8,138 nucleotides of DNA from Helicobacteraceae bacterium (GTDB taxonomy: Bacteria > Campylobacterota > Campylobacteria > Campylobacterales > SZUA-545): assembly GCA_031276985.1 (NCBI GenBank), contig JAISMA010000051.1:1-8138 (forward strand). The letters run 5' to 3'. A program made the translations under genes and the position numbers. A model generated the notes under the pieces. That model was given only the letters and a program-made list of their open reading frames with translations. It was not told the origin of the DNA and ran no database searches. Positions 1-7,055 of the stretch are shown one piece after another (position 1 is the first letter of the stretch; each line of letters starts with the position of its first letter).

Positions 1-2
1 TA

Positions 3-422
3 GGCGCGGACGAATACAGAAAAAGAGCGCAGGCGTTTGTCGATGAAATAAGCGCGCCAGATCGTAAAATATATATTGTTGAAGATAATCCAATCTTACC
101 CGCTCATATTAAAGATTATATGATTCACCCGCTCAATATATTTACTACAAAAAAGCCGTTGTTGCCTACAAGGAAATCTATGCTAGAAAAAAGTCAAAAT
201 TTTTATGAAACGGTTAATAATATAAACGGTTTAACGTTTATTCGCTCGCTTGACGCTTGGTGTCCTATTGACGAATGTCTGATAGCAGACGATAATGGGT
301 CGTTGTTGTATTACGATGATAATCATTTATCCGTTAATGCGGGCGGACGCTTCCTTGTCGAAAAAGTATTAAAGCCGTATTTGGACGAACAAATATTGCA
401 AACGAAAGAAATAATCAATTAA
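3..422 (+). CDS. C-terminal part of an SGNH-type acyltransferase/esterase (5' end outside window)
   Basis: The reading frame is open from the left edge, so this is the last 139 residues of a longer protein; the ATG at 120 is internal. Near the end the frame reads YYDDNHLS (codons 309-332), the DxxH block that carries the catalytic Asp (315-317) and His (324-326) of SGNH hydrolases. It is followed by a small-residue and aromatic stretch (NAGGRFL), as in the SGNH domain fused behind membrane acyltransferase-3 proteins of the OafA/YrhL kind. Those proteins acetylate surface polysaccharides. The Ser, Gly and Asn blocks and any membrane domain would lie upstream and cannot be checked. GC over 61-420 is about 34% by hand count, well below the rest of the window, which suggests transfer, as is common for surface-sugar genes. 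It converges on the minus-strand operon with only 36 bases between stop codons. The SGNH call is fairly good; the fusion to acyltransferase-3 is inferred. Confidence 0.68.
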   Translation, partial: GADEYRKRAQAFVDEISAPDRKIYIVEDNPILPAHIKDYMIHPLNIFTTKKPLLPTRKSMLEKSQNFYETVNNINGLTFIRSLDAWCPIDECLIADDNGSLLYYDDNHLSVNAGGRFLVEKVLKPYLDEQILQTKEIIN

Positions 423-458
423 GCGGATTTATAGCGCGAGATTTTGTTGGCGGCGCGG

Positions 459-944
459 TTATGCTTCGAGTATGTTTAGGCTCAAAACATGGCGTTCGGT
501 TATAACGACGGCAAACTCTCCGTCAAACGCTTTTATCTTACCGATTGTTCCCACGACGGTTACGGTGCGTTTGCGCGTGGAGCTTTGCATGGAGTTTGCC
601 TCAAAAACTACTTCATCTCCAACTTTTAACGGCGCTAAAAAATTACATCGCGCCGCCGCCAAAATCGCGTTTGGTTTATTAACCGCCGCGATCGCCGCGA
701 AATTCGCCGCGCTAAAAATATGTCCGGAATGTATCAGTCCGCGTCTATCGACCGCCATTTCATCTATAGCGATAAAGCGCGTTTTTGCGTATCCGTCTTT
801 TACGTCTTCGATATATCCGCATAGCGTTTGATTGATCAGATTGTACGCTTTAAGCTCTATGCTTTCTTTGCTTGCGTCGGGCGGCGAGGCTAAGCGCTCT
901 TCTTCTGCGATCTCTTCGTTTTCTATAGGTTCGTTATCTGCCAT
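459..944 (-). CDS. Hotdog-fold thioesterase-like protein (Cj0977/PaaI/FapR type)
   Basis: This 161-residue protein has an acidic, probably disordered N-terminus (residues 1-30, many Glu/Asp) and then one hotdog domain (about 35-160). The segment DRRGLIHSGHIFSAANFAA (66-84) matches the central helix of hotdog proteins, which in thioesterases and FapR-like regulators contacts the acyl-CoA. The part LAPLKVGDEVVFEA (103-116) is the usual following strand pair. In C. jejuni a hotdog protein of this sort, Cj0977, lies beside the cmoB gene and is a sigma-28-dependent virulence factor without a proven enzyme activity; this gene is a likely counterpart. It is the last gene of the operon, 10 bases after cmoB. 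The Shine-Dalgarno AAGGAG overlaps the tail of the cmoB stop region and supports the ATG at 944. No sigma-28 promoter is evident in front of it. The catalytic acid is uncertain, so an acyl-CoA-binding role is as likely as thioesterase activity. Confidence 0.75.
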   Translation of the reverse strand: MADNEPIENEEIAEEERLASPPDASKESIELKAYNLINQTLCGYIEDVKDGYAKTRFIAIDEMAVDRRGLIHSGHIFSAANFAAIAAVNKPNAILAAARCNFLAPLKVGDEVVFEANSMQSSTRKRTVTVVGTIGKIKAFDGEFAVVITERHVLSLNILEA

Positions 945-954
945 TTTATCTCCT

Positions 955-1803
955 TTATCGTTTAACGGCGCGAATGTAGGCGCGGATCGGCGCGGGGTAG
1001 CCTTCGATCGTTTTCGTTAGATCGCGCGGATTAAGAAAATCGCTCAAACTTTCGCCGTCGATCCAATCGGTTTTGCGTTGCTCGTCGCTATCCGTAGGTT
1101 TTATGGCGATTGTTTCCACGTCGCAAAACTTAGTTCTATCCAGCCACGCGCTCAACGCTTTTAAGCTAGGGATAAACCATACGTTTGGCATTTTCGCGTA
1201 ACGATCTATCGGCGTAAGCGCGACGCTTGCGTCGTTTTCTATAATCAGCGCGTCCAAGATTAACTCGCCGCCTTTTCTTAACGCGCCGTTAATCGCTTTT
1301 AACGCGGCGATCGGATCGCTTCTGTGATACAAAACGCCTAAGCACGCGATTGTATCGAAACGCTCCGAAAAATCGCCTAAATCCTGCGTTCCTTTTAGCA
1401 AATATGTAATCGGCGCGTTTATGAACGCGTTAATAAACGAAAACTGTAGGAAAAATTGCGCGCTAGGATCAAAGCCAAACAATTCGCGCGGTTTTTTTTG
1501 CGTCATTCTAAACAAATAATAACCGTTGTTGCAGCCTAAATCCAGCACGCTTTTATTTTCCAGATTCAAACGCGGCGCGATCAGATTGTATTTAATATGG
1601 CTTCTCCACTCGCTATCGATAAACAGATCGTCTATCTTAAACGCTCCTTTGCGCCAAGGTTTAAGCGATTTTGCCAGCGGCTCGTAGTTTTGGCGATCGA
1701 GGGTTTCAATCGTAATAACGTCGCCAAAATCCGCGCTAATAACTTTTGGTTTGAGAGCTTCGATCGCCTTAAACGTTTCGGCGCGGCGCGGATCTAGTTG
1801 CAA
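955..1803 (-). CDS. cmoB: tRNA U34 carboxymethyltransferase CmoB
   Basis: CmoB transfers the carboxymethyl group of carboxy-S-adenosyl-methionine (made by CmoA) to 5-hydroxyuridine at the wobble base of tRNA, giving cmo5U, which widens codon reading. The family signatures are all present: KPWRKGAF (48-55), IDSEWRS (62-68), the cofactor loop VLDLGCNNGYY (86-96), GFDPS (110-114), LGVLYHR (155-161), RYAKMPNVWFIPS (201-213) and EQRKTDWID...EGYPAPIRA near the C-terminus. At 282 residues it is shorter than the E. coli protein (about 323), mainly at the N-terminus. The start is TTG, supported by AGAGGA at nine bases' distance; an in-frame stop at 1828-1830 leaves little room for anything longer, and no ATG lies between. 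It overlaps the end of the lipoprotein gene by 10 bases. cmoA is not in the window. Identity is very secure. Confidence 0.95.
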   Translation of the reverse strand: MQLDPRRAETFKAIEALKPKVISADFGDVITIETLDRQNYEPLAKSLKPWRKGAFKIDDLFIDSEWRSHIKYNLIAPRLNLENKSVLDLGCNNGYYLFRMTQKKPRELFGFDPSAQFFLQFSFINAFINAPITYLLKGTQDLGDFSERFDTIACLGVLYHRSDPIAALKAINGALRKGGELILDALIIENDASVALTPIDRYAKMPNVWFIPSLKALSAWLDRTKFCDVETIAIKPTDSDEQRKTDWIDGESLSDFLNPRDLTKTIEGYPAPIRAYIRAVKR

Positions 1804-2018
1804 TTTAAGCAGTCCTCTATGTCTATTTCATCTTTTGGCTCGCATTTATTATATATGTTGTTATGCGGGCATTTTTTGAAATAGATCCCTTGCGCGTCGT
1901 AACCTTCCACGCAATCGCTATAGTATCTTGTCGATGCGCCGCACTCGTTTAGGCTAACGCATCCGCTAAGAAAAACGCCGCAAAGCAAAGCGATCGAGGC
2001 GGGCGAAAAAACTCTCAT
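1794..2018 (-). CDS. Small cysteine-rich lipoprotein
   Basis: The protein has 74 residues. A short basic start, a hydrophobic stretch (about 7-18) and the lipobox LSGC (17-20) predict a type II signal peptide with Cys20 lipidated. The mature part of about 55 residues has six further cysteines (26, 36, 50, 59, 70, 73), enough for three disulfides or for metal binding, and is otherwise polar with several Tyr and Asp/Glu. I recognise no named family. A small lipoprotein gene (Cj0978c) also lies next to the Cj0976-Cj0977 pair in C. jejuni, so this could be its positional counterpart, but I cannot show homology. The gene overlaps the stop of the DUF2062 gene as ATGA, and I see no Shine-Dalgarno before it, so translation probably depends on re-initiation. 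It overlaps cmoB by 10 bases. Confidence 0.72.
   Translation of the reverse strand: MRVFSPASIALLCGVFLSGCVSLNECGASTRYYSDCVEGYDAQGIYFKKCPHNNIYNKCEPKDEIDIEDCLNCN
1813..1818 (-). promoter_or_regulatory. Ribosome binding site fixing the TTG start of cmoB
   Basis: On the minus strand this reads AGAGGA, nine bases before the TTG at 1803-1801. It lies inside the lipoprotein gene. No ATG or GTG is in frame between it and the upstream stop at 1828-1830, so it decides the unusual start codon. Confidence 0.6.
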
Positions 2019-2575
2019 TTTTTATGCCGTTTTTCGTATGATTTTACAATCATTTTGATCGCTATGCCATAGCAAAATCGCGCGGTAAAAAATCCAATCG
2101 CCGACCAAATTACGGCGCAAAATAACGCGCCCGTTATGATTGGCGCGGGAGCGTGGCGCAATAACGCCATAAGCCCTTCGTTTTGCAGCACGCTTAAAGA
2201 GCTTGGCGCGTTCAACAGCCATTCGCCGACAAACAACTGAAAGACGATCACAAACGGATGCGTGATCGGATTTGTAACCCATACGCCAAGCAACGCTAAC
2301 GGTACGTTTGCGCGCAAAAATACGGCGCATATTCCGCTTGGAATCATCTGAAACGGCATTGGAATCATCGCCCAGAAAGAGCCAATCGCAAAGCCTTTTG
2401 AGATCGACTCTTTGCTAGGCTCCCAATACTCCGTTCTTAGCAGTTTATCGCCTAATTTTTTATGAAGCCAAGTGCCTTGTAACTGCTTTTTGCGAGGGAT
2501 CGCTCTTAGCCATTTGCCGATAGGCGTTCTGCGCCAAATGCTAGGCGATATGTTGGAAGTCGCGTTCGCGCTCAT
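2015..2575 (-). CDS. DUF2062 family inner-membrane protein
   Basis: This 186-residue protein has a basic cytoplasmic N-terminus (residues 1-45, rich in Arg/Lys) and three likely membrane segments at about 60-87, 92-118 and 145-172. The core GFAIGSFWAMIPMPFQMIP (61-79), followed by FLRANVPLALLGVWVTNPIT (86-105), carries the Gly/Pro/Gln and RxN...NPxT pattern typical of DUF2062. The function of the family is not known; it occurs in many proteobacteria and is sometimes fused to other domains. The frame extends to a farther start at 2701, but that lies inside the upstream gene. The ATG at 2575 is chosen because it forms an ATGA overlap with the upstream stop and has AAGGGA six bases before it. 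The stop again overlaps the next ATG. Role in this operon unknown. Confidence 0.82.
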   Translation of the reverse strand: MSANATSNISPSIWRRTPIGKWLRAIPRKKQLQGTWLHKKLGDKLLRTEYWEPSKESISKGFAIGSFWAMIPMPFQMIPSGICAVFLRANVPLALLGVWVTNPITHPFVIVFQLFVGEWLLNAPSSLSVLQNEGLMALLRHAPAPIITGALFCAVIWSAIGFFTARFCYGIAIKMIVKSYEKRHKK

Positions 2576-4689
2576 TTTATTTCCCTTGCCGAATGTTTTT
2601 CTTGCGCGTATTTTAATATCTCTTCGGCGCTCATAGCTTCCGCGTAGAAAAAGCCTTGTCTGATCATAGCTCCCGCTTCGCCAACTTTGCGATCGAGCCA
2701 TTCGTTTTCCACGCCCGCGACGCCAAGCTCTAAGCCCATAGATCGCATAGCGATCTCTATGGACTGCAACGAGTTGAAACCCTCGTTTTCTTTTATTAAA
2801 CGCAATCGCTTAGGCGCGATCTTTACCGCGTTTATTCCGACTTTTTTTAACTTTGACAAAAACAGCGTCTCCTCTCCAAAATCGTCCGCGCAAACGCTAA
2901 ATCCCGCCGCGCATAAATCCGAAACGGTTTTATATATGGTATGCGCGTCTTCTAGCAAAGAGCCGTAACGCGCGTCAAAACATATCAGTTTCGGCTCGAT
3001 TTGTTTGCTTTTCGCAAGCGAGATCGCCCATTTTGCGAACGACGCGTCTTCAAGCGCGCTTTTGGAAAGATTGACCGTGAGTTTAACGCGCAGATCGTTT
3101 TTGATCCACATAGCGAGATCGTTTAGCGCGATTTCGTATATTTTGCGATCTATATCCGTCGCCGCGCCAAGCTCTTTCGCTACGTCCATAAAGCGGTTTG
3201 GCGGCAATTCGCCCCCGCTTCGTCTCCATCTGGCGAAGGCTTCCACGCCGATCAGACGAGAGTCGCCGCCCGATAAAAACTCGTTGATTGGCTGGTAGCG
3301 CGCTACGATCTCGTTGGTTGAAAGCGCGTTCAAAAGCGCCTTTTCCAATTCCAAGCGATCGTGGATTTTCGCGTTCAATTCGTCCGAAACAAAGCAAAAC
3401 GCGCTTTCTTCTTTTGACGCGATTTTTTTCATCGAATCCTCTACGCTCTTAATCAGTAGCTGCGCGTCTTCGCCGTCGTCGGGAAAAACGCCGACGCCTA
3501 TGCGTATCGAAAGTTTGAGCTTTTTGTCCTCGATTAAAATAGGCTTGTCGAATATGCCCATAAACCTTCTGATAACGCTTAAAACGCTGCGTCTAATCGG
3601 CTGCGATCCCACCGCGATCGCAAATTTGCCGCCGTCGTAACGCGCAAGCAAATCCGTCGATCGAAGCGCGGAATCCATTATGTTTGCGACCTCTTTTAGC
3701 GTCGCGTCGCCGAAACGATAGCCGTAAGCGTCGTTGACAAGCCTGAAACGGGATATGTCGATAATTACGATCGCGATTTTCTCTTTTGCGATGCGCGATC
3801 GCTTGATCATTCTTCGCAAACGCTCTTTTAGCCATGCGCGGTTAGGCAGTTCGGTTAGGCGATCGTAATACGAATCGTATTTGCGCTGATCGTCGCCGCT
3901 TACGCGCGGGCGAATCTCTCTTGCCACGCCCCAAAATCCGTTCGGCTTCTCGTTTTCGTCTTTGGATGCAAACAGGCTCACCTCCATTTGCGCGGCGGTT
4001 TTGTCTTTTTTGATCCACTCTTGCTCGATCGGCTCGGCGTAGCCGAGATCGGCGTTTTGATTGCAAAACGTCTCTATGTCGCGCTTGTAATGCGCCAAAG
4101 ATAACGTATTGCCAATCGACAAGGCGAGAAGCTCGCTTTTGCTGTAGCCAAGCAGCATGCACAGCGCCGCGTTTACCCGCGTAAATCGCCCGTTTGCGTC
4201 GCAACAAAAATAGCAGTCGCTCGCCGCGCCGCGAAATTCGGCGAAACGTTTGACGATCCATTCGCGGCGATCGGCGCGAGTTTTTTCTTCGGTTATATCC
4301 ACAAGGCACGAGATTACCGCTTGTTCCATATCGATTACGATCGGCGCGGAATGTATTTCGTAATAGCGCGATTCGTCTTGCTTTTTGAGATTTATGACAA
4401 ACTTAGCCGATTGTCCGCTTTTGTATATGTTGTCTACAAACTCAAGCCGCGCTTGGTTATCGCGCCACAAGCCGATCTCGATCGTTCCGATTTTTAGCAG
4501 TTCGTCCTCGCCTGATTCCGCCAATTTCGTAAAAGCGTCGTTGACGGCGATGAACGATCCGTCGCTTGTTTTCGTAATGCAAGCGGGCAAGGGACATCCC
4601 TCGAAAAACAGCGCGGCAACGCGCTCCATTCGTTTTTTAGAGCTTTCTATTCCCAAAACGCCAAGCAGTTTGTCGCGTATTTTCCCCAT
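2572..4689 (-). CDS. PAS-PAS-GGDEF-EAL protein with degenerate catalytic sites; possible c-di-GMP receptor
   Basis: This 705-residue protein has no membrane segment and is probably cytoplasmic. Domain order: PAS-like (about 25-135), PAS (145-258), GGDEF (268-430), EAL (445-697). The GGDEF domain starts normally (YDRLTELPNR, 275-284) and keeps the metal Asp region IDISRFRLVND (310-320), but its signature is DGGKF (352-356), so cyclase activity is unlikely. The RxxD of the inhibitory I-site (Arg343 to Asp346) is kept at the normal spacing of five residues. In the EAL domain Glu483 (EAF), Asn540, the Asp602/Asp603 pair, Lys623 and Gln678 are present. The Glu of FEITE is Asp572 in FDARY, the Asp of KID is Ala625, and the Glu of AEG is replaced (VAGVE, 657-661), so phosphodiesterase activity is also unlikely. 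It starts at TAATG on the stop of the upstream sensor gene, with AAAGGAG inside that gene's end, implying coupled translation. A signal-reading role is inferred. Confidence 0.9.
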   Translation of the reverse strand: MGKIRDKLLGVLGIESSKKRMERVAALFFEGCPLPACITKTSDGSFIAVNDAFTKLAESGEDELLKIGTIEIGLWRDNQARLEFVDNIYKSGQSAKFVINLKKQDESRYYEIHSAPIVIDMEQAVISCLVDITEEKTRADRREWIVKRFAEFRGAASDCYFCCDANGRFTRVNAALCMLLGYSKSELLALSIGNTLSLAHYKRDIETFCNQNADLGYAEPIEQEWIKKDKTAAQMEVSLFASKDENEKPNGFWGVAREIRPRVSGDDQRKYDSYYDRLTELPNRAWLKERLRRMIKRSRIAKEKIAIVIIDISRFRLVNDAYGYRFGDATLKEVANIMDSALRSTDLLARYDGGKFAIAVGSQPIRRSVLSVIRRFMGIFDKPILIEDKKLKLSIRIGVGVFPDDGEDAQLLIKSVEDSMKKIASKEESAFCFVSDELNAKIHDRLELEKALLNALSTNEIVARYQPINEFLSGGDSRLIGVEAFARWRRSGGELPPNRFMDVAKELGAATDIDRKIYEIALNDLAMWIKNDLRVKLTVNLSKSALEDASFAKWAISLAKSKQIEPKLICFDARYGSLLEDAHTIYKTVSDLCAAGFSVCADDFGEETLFLSKLKKVGINAVKIAPKRLRLIKENEGFNSLQSIEIAMRSMGLELGVAGVENEWLDRKVGEAGAMIRQGFFYAEAMSAEEILKYAQEKHSAREIK

Positions 4690-7055
4690 TAGTCTCCTTT
4701 GACCGCGTTAGCAAGGTTAATTAGAGGTTCCGGCACGTGGCACGCATAACCTTGCGCGTAATTTACGCCTAGATCGCGCACGACTTCGTATATCTCTTTG
4801 TTGCACACAAACTCGGCGACGGTTTTAAGCCCGTACGCTCCCGCGAGTTGTATCATTGATTCTACGACGGCGCGATCGTATTTGTCTTTGTCTATATTTT
4901 TTACGAATCTGCCGTCTATTTTCAGATAATCGACTTTGAACTGCTTCAAATACGCAAACGACGACAAACCCGCGCCAAAATCGTCCAGCGCCAAAAAAGC
5001 GTTTGACAAATGCATGCGATCGATAAAAGTTTGCGCGAGATTAAGCTGCGCGACGGCGCATGATTCCGTAATCTCAAACACCAAGCGATCGGGATTGATG
5101 CCGTATTTTTTTATGCGTTGCGCGACGTATTCCGGAAAATCCTTTTCGGACAGGCTCGCGCCCGATACGTTGATCGCGAATCGATACACGTCGTAGATAG
5201 TGTTGTTTTTGTCCCATTCCGCTATTTGGCGGCATACGCCGTCGATCACCCAGCGATCGATATACGGCATTAGATTGAACCGCTCGGCTGCGCTGATAAA
5301 TCTTTCGGGAGATTGGATTACGCCGTTAGCGTCGCGCAGTCGAATCAAGATCTCCGCGTGTTTCGGCTCGCCGTCTAGCATTGGCTCGACGCGCTGAAAA
5401 TAGAGCGCGAAGCGTCCTTGAGCCAGCGCCGTGTTGATATTGGTTACGGAGCTGAACTCCTCGTTGCGTATTTTGAAGTATTCGTCGTTTTCGTCGTAGA
5501 AAACCGCCTGATTTCTGCCGCGCTCTTTGGCGGCGTAGCAGGCGGTGTCGGCGGCGATAAGGATTTTCGTTAGCGAATCGACCTTTTGGCTCGCTATAAC
5601 TACGCCTATCGAAACGCCAACCTTAAAGCTCCGCCCGCCGAAAACGAAAGCGTAGTTTCGCATCTCGTCTATAATGACGTTGGCGCGGCGCATAGCCTCT
5701 GCGTAGTCCAGATCGCGAAACAAAATGGCGAACTCGTCGCCGCCCATTCGCGCAAAAAAACCGTACGAGGCGTGCGCGGCGAATACTTTGGCGAGATTGA
5801 TTAGCAGTTGATCGCCCGCGATGTGTCCGCTCGCGTCGTTAATCACTTTGAACTGATCGAGATCGAGATATAAAACCGCCACCGATCGCTTGTCGTTTTT
5901 CGCCCATTCCAGCGTCGTTTTCAACTGCCGCTCAAAAGCGCGGCGGTTGTTAAGACCCGTTAGCGAATCGTGATCGGCTTGATAGATAAGCTCTTCGGTG
6001 GCGGTGCGTTGAACGGTTACGTCGCGTATGGAAGATCGATAACCTAGATTTTTGCCGTCTTCGGCGAAGATCGGTTGCCACGAAACCGCCACCCACACGT
6101 CCTGCCCGCGCTTGTTGCGGATTCTAAACTCCACGTCCTGCCCGCTTTGTCCGCTTTGCGCCTGCTGACGTTGGCGTTTGACGGTCATAGTATCGCGCGG
6201 GTGCGTTATGGAAAGCGGGAAATCGTCCATTCGCATGCATTCGCTAGGCGTATAACCCGTGATTCGCTCGACGGCGGGATTAACCCACTTAAGCTGTCCG
6301 TCCACGCCAAACCAATTCTCCCAAGCGTAAGTGTAATCGGCGATTGCGCGAAAGCGCTGCTCCTTGTTTTTTATGGCGCGGATATAGGATTGGACTTTAT
6401 CCACCATGCTGTTGAAGGTGTGCGCGAGTTCGGCGATCTCGTCGCTGCCGGAAACCGCCACGCGAGTTTCAAAATCGCCTTCGCCCACTTTATGTCCCGC
6501 GAATACAAGCCGCGACAAGCCGCGCGTTAAGTAGATGACGAGAGCGCCGATTAGTCCCAGCATTAGAATTAGTCCCGTCGCGCCGATCACGGCGTTTTGT
6601 TCCAGCATATCTTTTCGGGCTTCGGCGATAAACGACGTTGAAAAAGCGATGAAAAGATAGCCGTACGTCTGCCCTTCAAGCTCGATTGGAAACGACTCGA
6701 TCAACGTTCCGTTACTAGCGCCGACTTGCGGCGTCGGATCGCTTAACTCTCTGCCGATCGCTACGACGGCGCGTTTGCTTTCGTCCGTCGCCACGATGTA
6801 ATCGATATGTTTCGCCTCGTTTAGCGCTTCTAGCGTGTCGCGCAACGTCGCGTAATCGCGCGTAACCATAGGAACGATGGCGGCCGTGTGATAGGCGCTC
6901 GCCAAAGCGCGTATTCTGGACTCAAACTCTTTTGTCATATTTTCGTTGATTAAACGCGCGCCGTTATATATTGAAACGCTAAAAACGACGACGCAAACCG
7001 CGCAAACGCCAAGCAACAATCTAGCGCGAATAGAGCCGAGCCAATAACCTCTCAC
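4689..7055 (-). CDS. Membrane sensor HAMP-PAS-GGDEF-EAL, probable bifunctional c-di-GMP synthase/phosphodiesterase
   Basis: This 788-residue protein has a first membrane helix (about 11-31), a periplasmic sensor region (32-153), a second helix (154-177), HAMP (178-230), PAS (232-350, with the Trp-rich YAWENWFG start), GGDEF (355-520) and EAL (540-780). The cyclase signature GGDEF (438-442) is intact, as is LDLDQFKVIND (397-407). The usual RxxD I-site is absent (residues 429-432 are ASYG), so product inhibition is not expected. The EAL domain reads EIL (568-570), a common variant, and keeps Asn629, Glu661 and Glu664, Asp691/Asp692, Lys712 and Asp714, Glu748 and Gln768, so hydrolysis of c-di-GMP to pGpG looks possible. 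The start is GTG, overlapping the stop of the binding-protein gene as GTGA, with AAAGGA six bases upstream. This coupling suggests that the binding protein is its ligand partner, as in Vibrio NspS-MbaA. Domain calls are secure; the balance of the two activities cannot be read from sequence. Confidence 0.92.
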   Translation of the reverse strand: MRGYWLGSIRARLLLGVCAVCVVVFSVSIYNGARLINENMTKEFESRIRALASAYHTAAIVPMVTRDYATLRDTLEALNEAKHIDYIVATDESKRAVVAIGRELSDPTPQVGASNGTLIESFPIELEGQTYGYLFIAFSTSFIAEARKDMLEQNAVIGATGLILMLGLIGALVIYLTRGLSRLVFAGHKVGEGDFETRVAVSGSDEIAELAHTFNSMVDKVQSYIRAIKNKEQRFRAIADYTYAWENWFGVDGQLKWVNPAVERITGYTPSECMRMDDFPLSITHPRDTMTVKRQRQQAQSGQSGQDVEFRIRNKRGQDVWVAVSWQPIFAEDGKNLGYRSSIRDVTVQRTATEELIYQADHDSLTGLNNRRAFERQLKTTLEWAKNDKRSVAVLYLDLDQFKVINDASGHIAGDQLLINLAKVFAAHASYGFFARMGGDEFAILFRDLDYAEAMRRANVIIDEMRNYAFVFGGRSFKVGVSIGVVIASQKVDSLTKILIAADTACYAAKERGRNQAVFYDENDEYFKIRNEEFSSVTNINTALAQGRFALYFQRVEPMLDGEPKHAEILIRLRDANGVIQSPERFISAAERFNLMPYIDRWVIDGVCRQIAEWDKNNTIYDVYRFAINVSGASLSEKDFPEYVAQRIKKYGINPDRLVFEITESCAVAQLNLAQTFIDRMHLSNAFLALDDFGAGLSSFAYLKQFKVDYLKIDGRFVKNIDKDKYDRAVVESMIQLAGAYGLKTVAEFVCNKEIYEVVRDLGVNYAQGYACHVPEPLINLANAVKGD
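4694..4700 (-). promoter_or_regulatory. Ribosome binding site for the degenerate GGDEF-EAL gene
   Basis: AAAGGAG on the minus strand, four bases before ATG at 4689, is embedded in the last sense codons of the sensor gene, whose stop forms TAATG with this start. A strong site here suggests the second protein is made in at least comparable amounts to the sensor. Confidence 0.6.

Noticed and set aside
423..458. Possible bidirectional terminator between convergent stops
   Set aside because: Only a weak GCGC inverted repeat with a long loop and no T-run; not enough to call.
2576..2701. N-terminal extension of the DUF2062 protein to a start at 2701
   Set aside because: The extension lies inside the EAL gene, reads as basic low-quality sequence, and the ATG at 2575 has a good ribosome binding site and an ATGA overlap.
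3842..4309. A 155-codon minus-strand frame rich in Arg
   Set aside because: It overlaps the degenerate GGDEF-EAL gene in another frame, and its composition (Arg-heavy, no domain) is that of a frame-shifted reading of that gene.
6142..6159. Tandem nine-base near-repeat encoding the SGQSGQ stretch of the sensor's PAS domain
   Set aside because: Only two imperfect copies; it looks like a simple loop in the PAS domain, not a functional repeat.
6075..6530. A 151-codon open frame on the plus strand
   Set aside because: It lies wholly antisense to the HAMP-PAS part of the sensor gene, has no ribosome binding site that I can see and no recognisable domain. High-GC antisense frames of this size are expected opposite a long gene.
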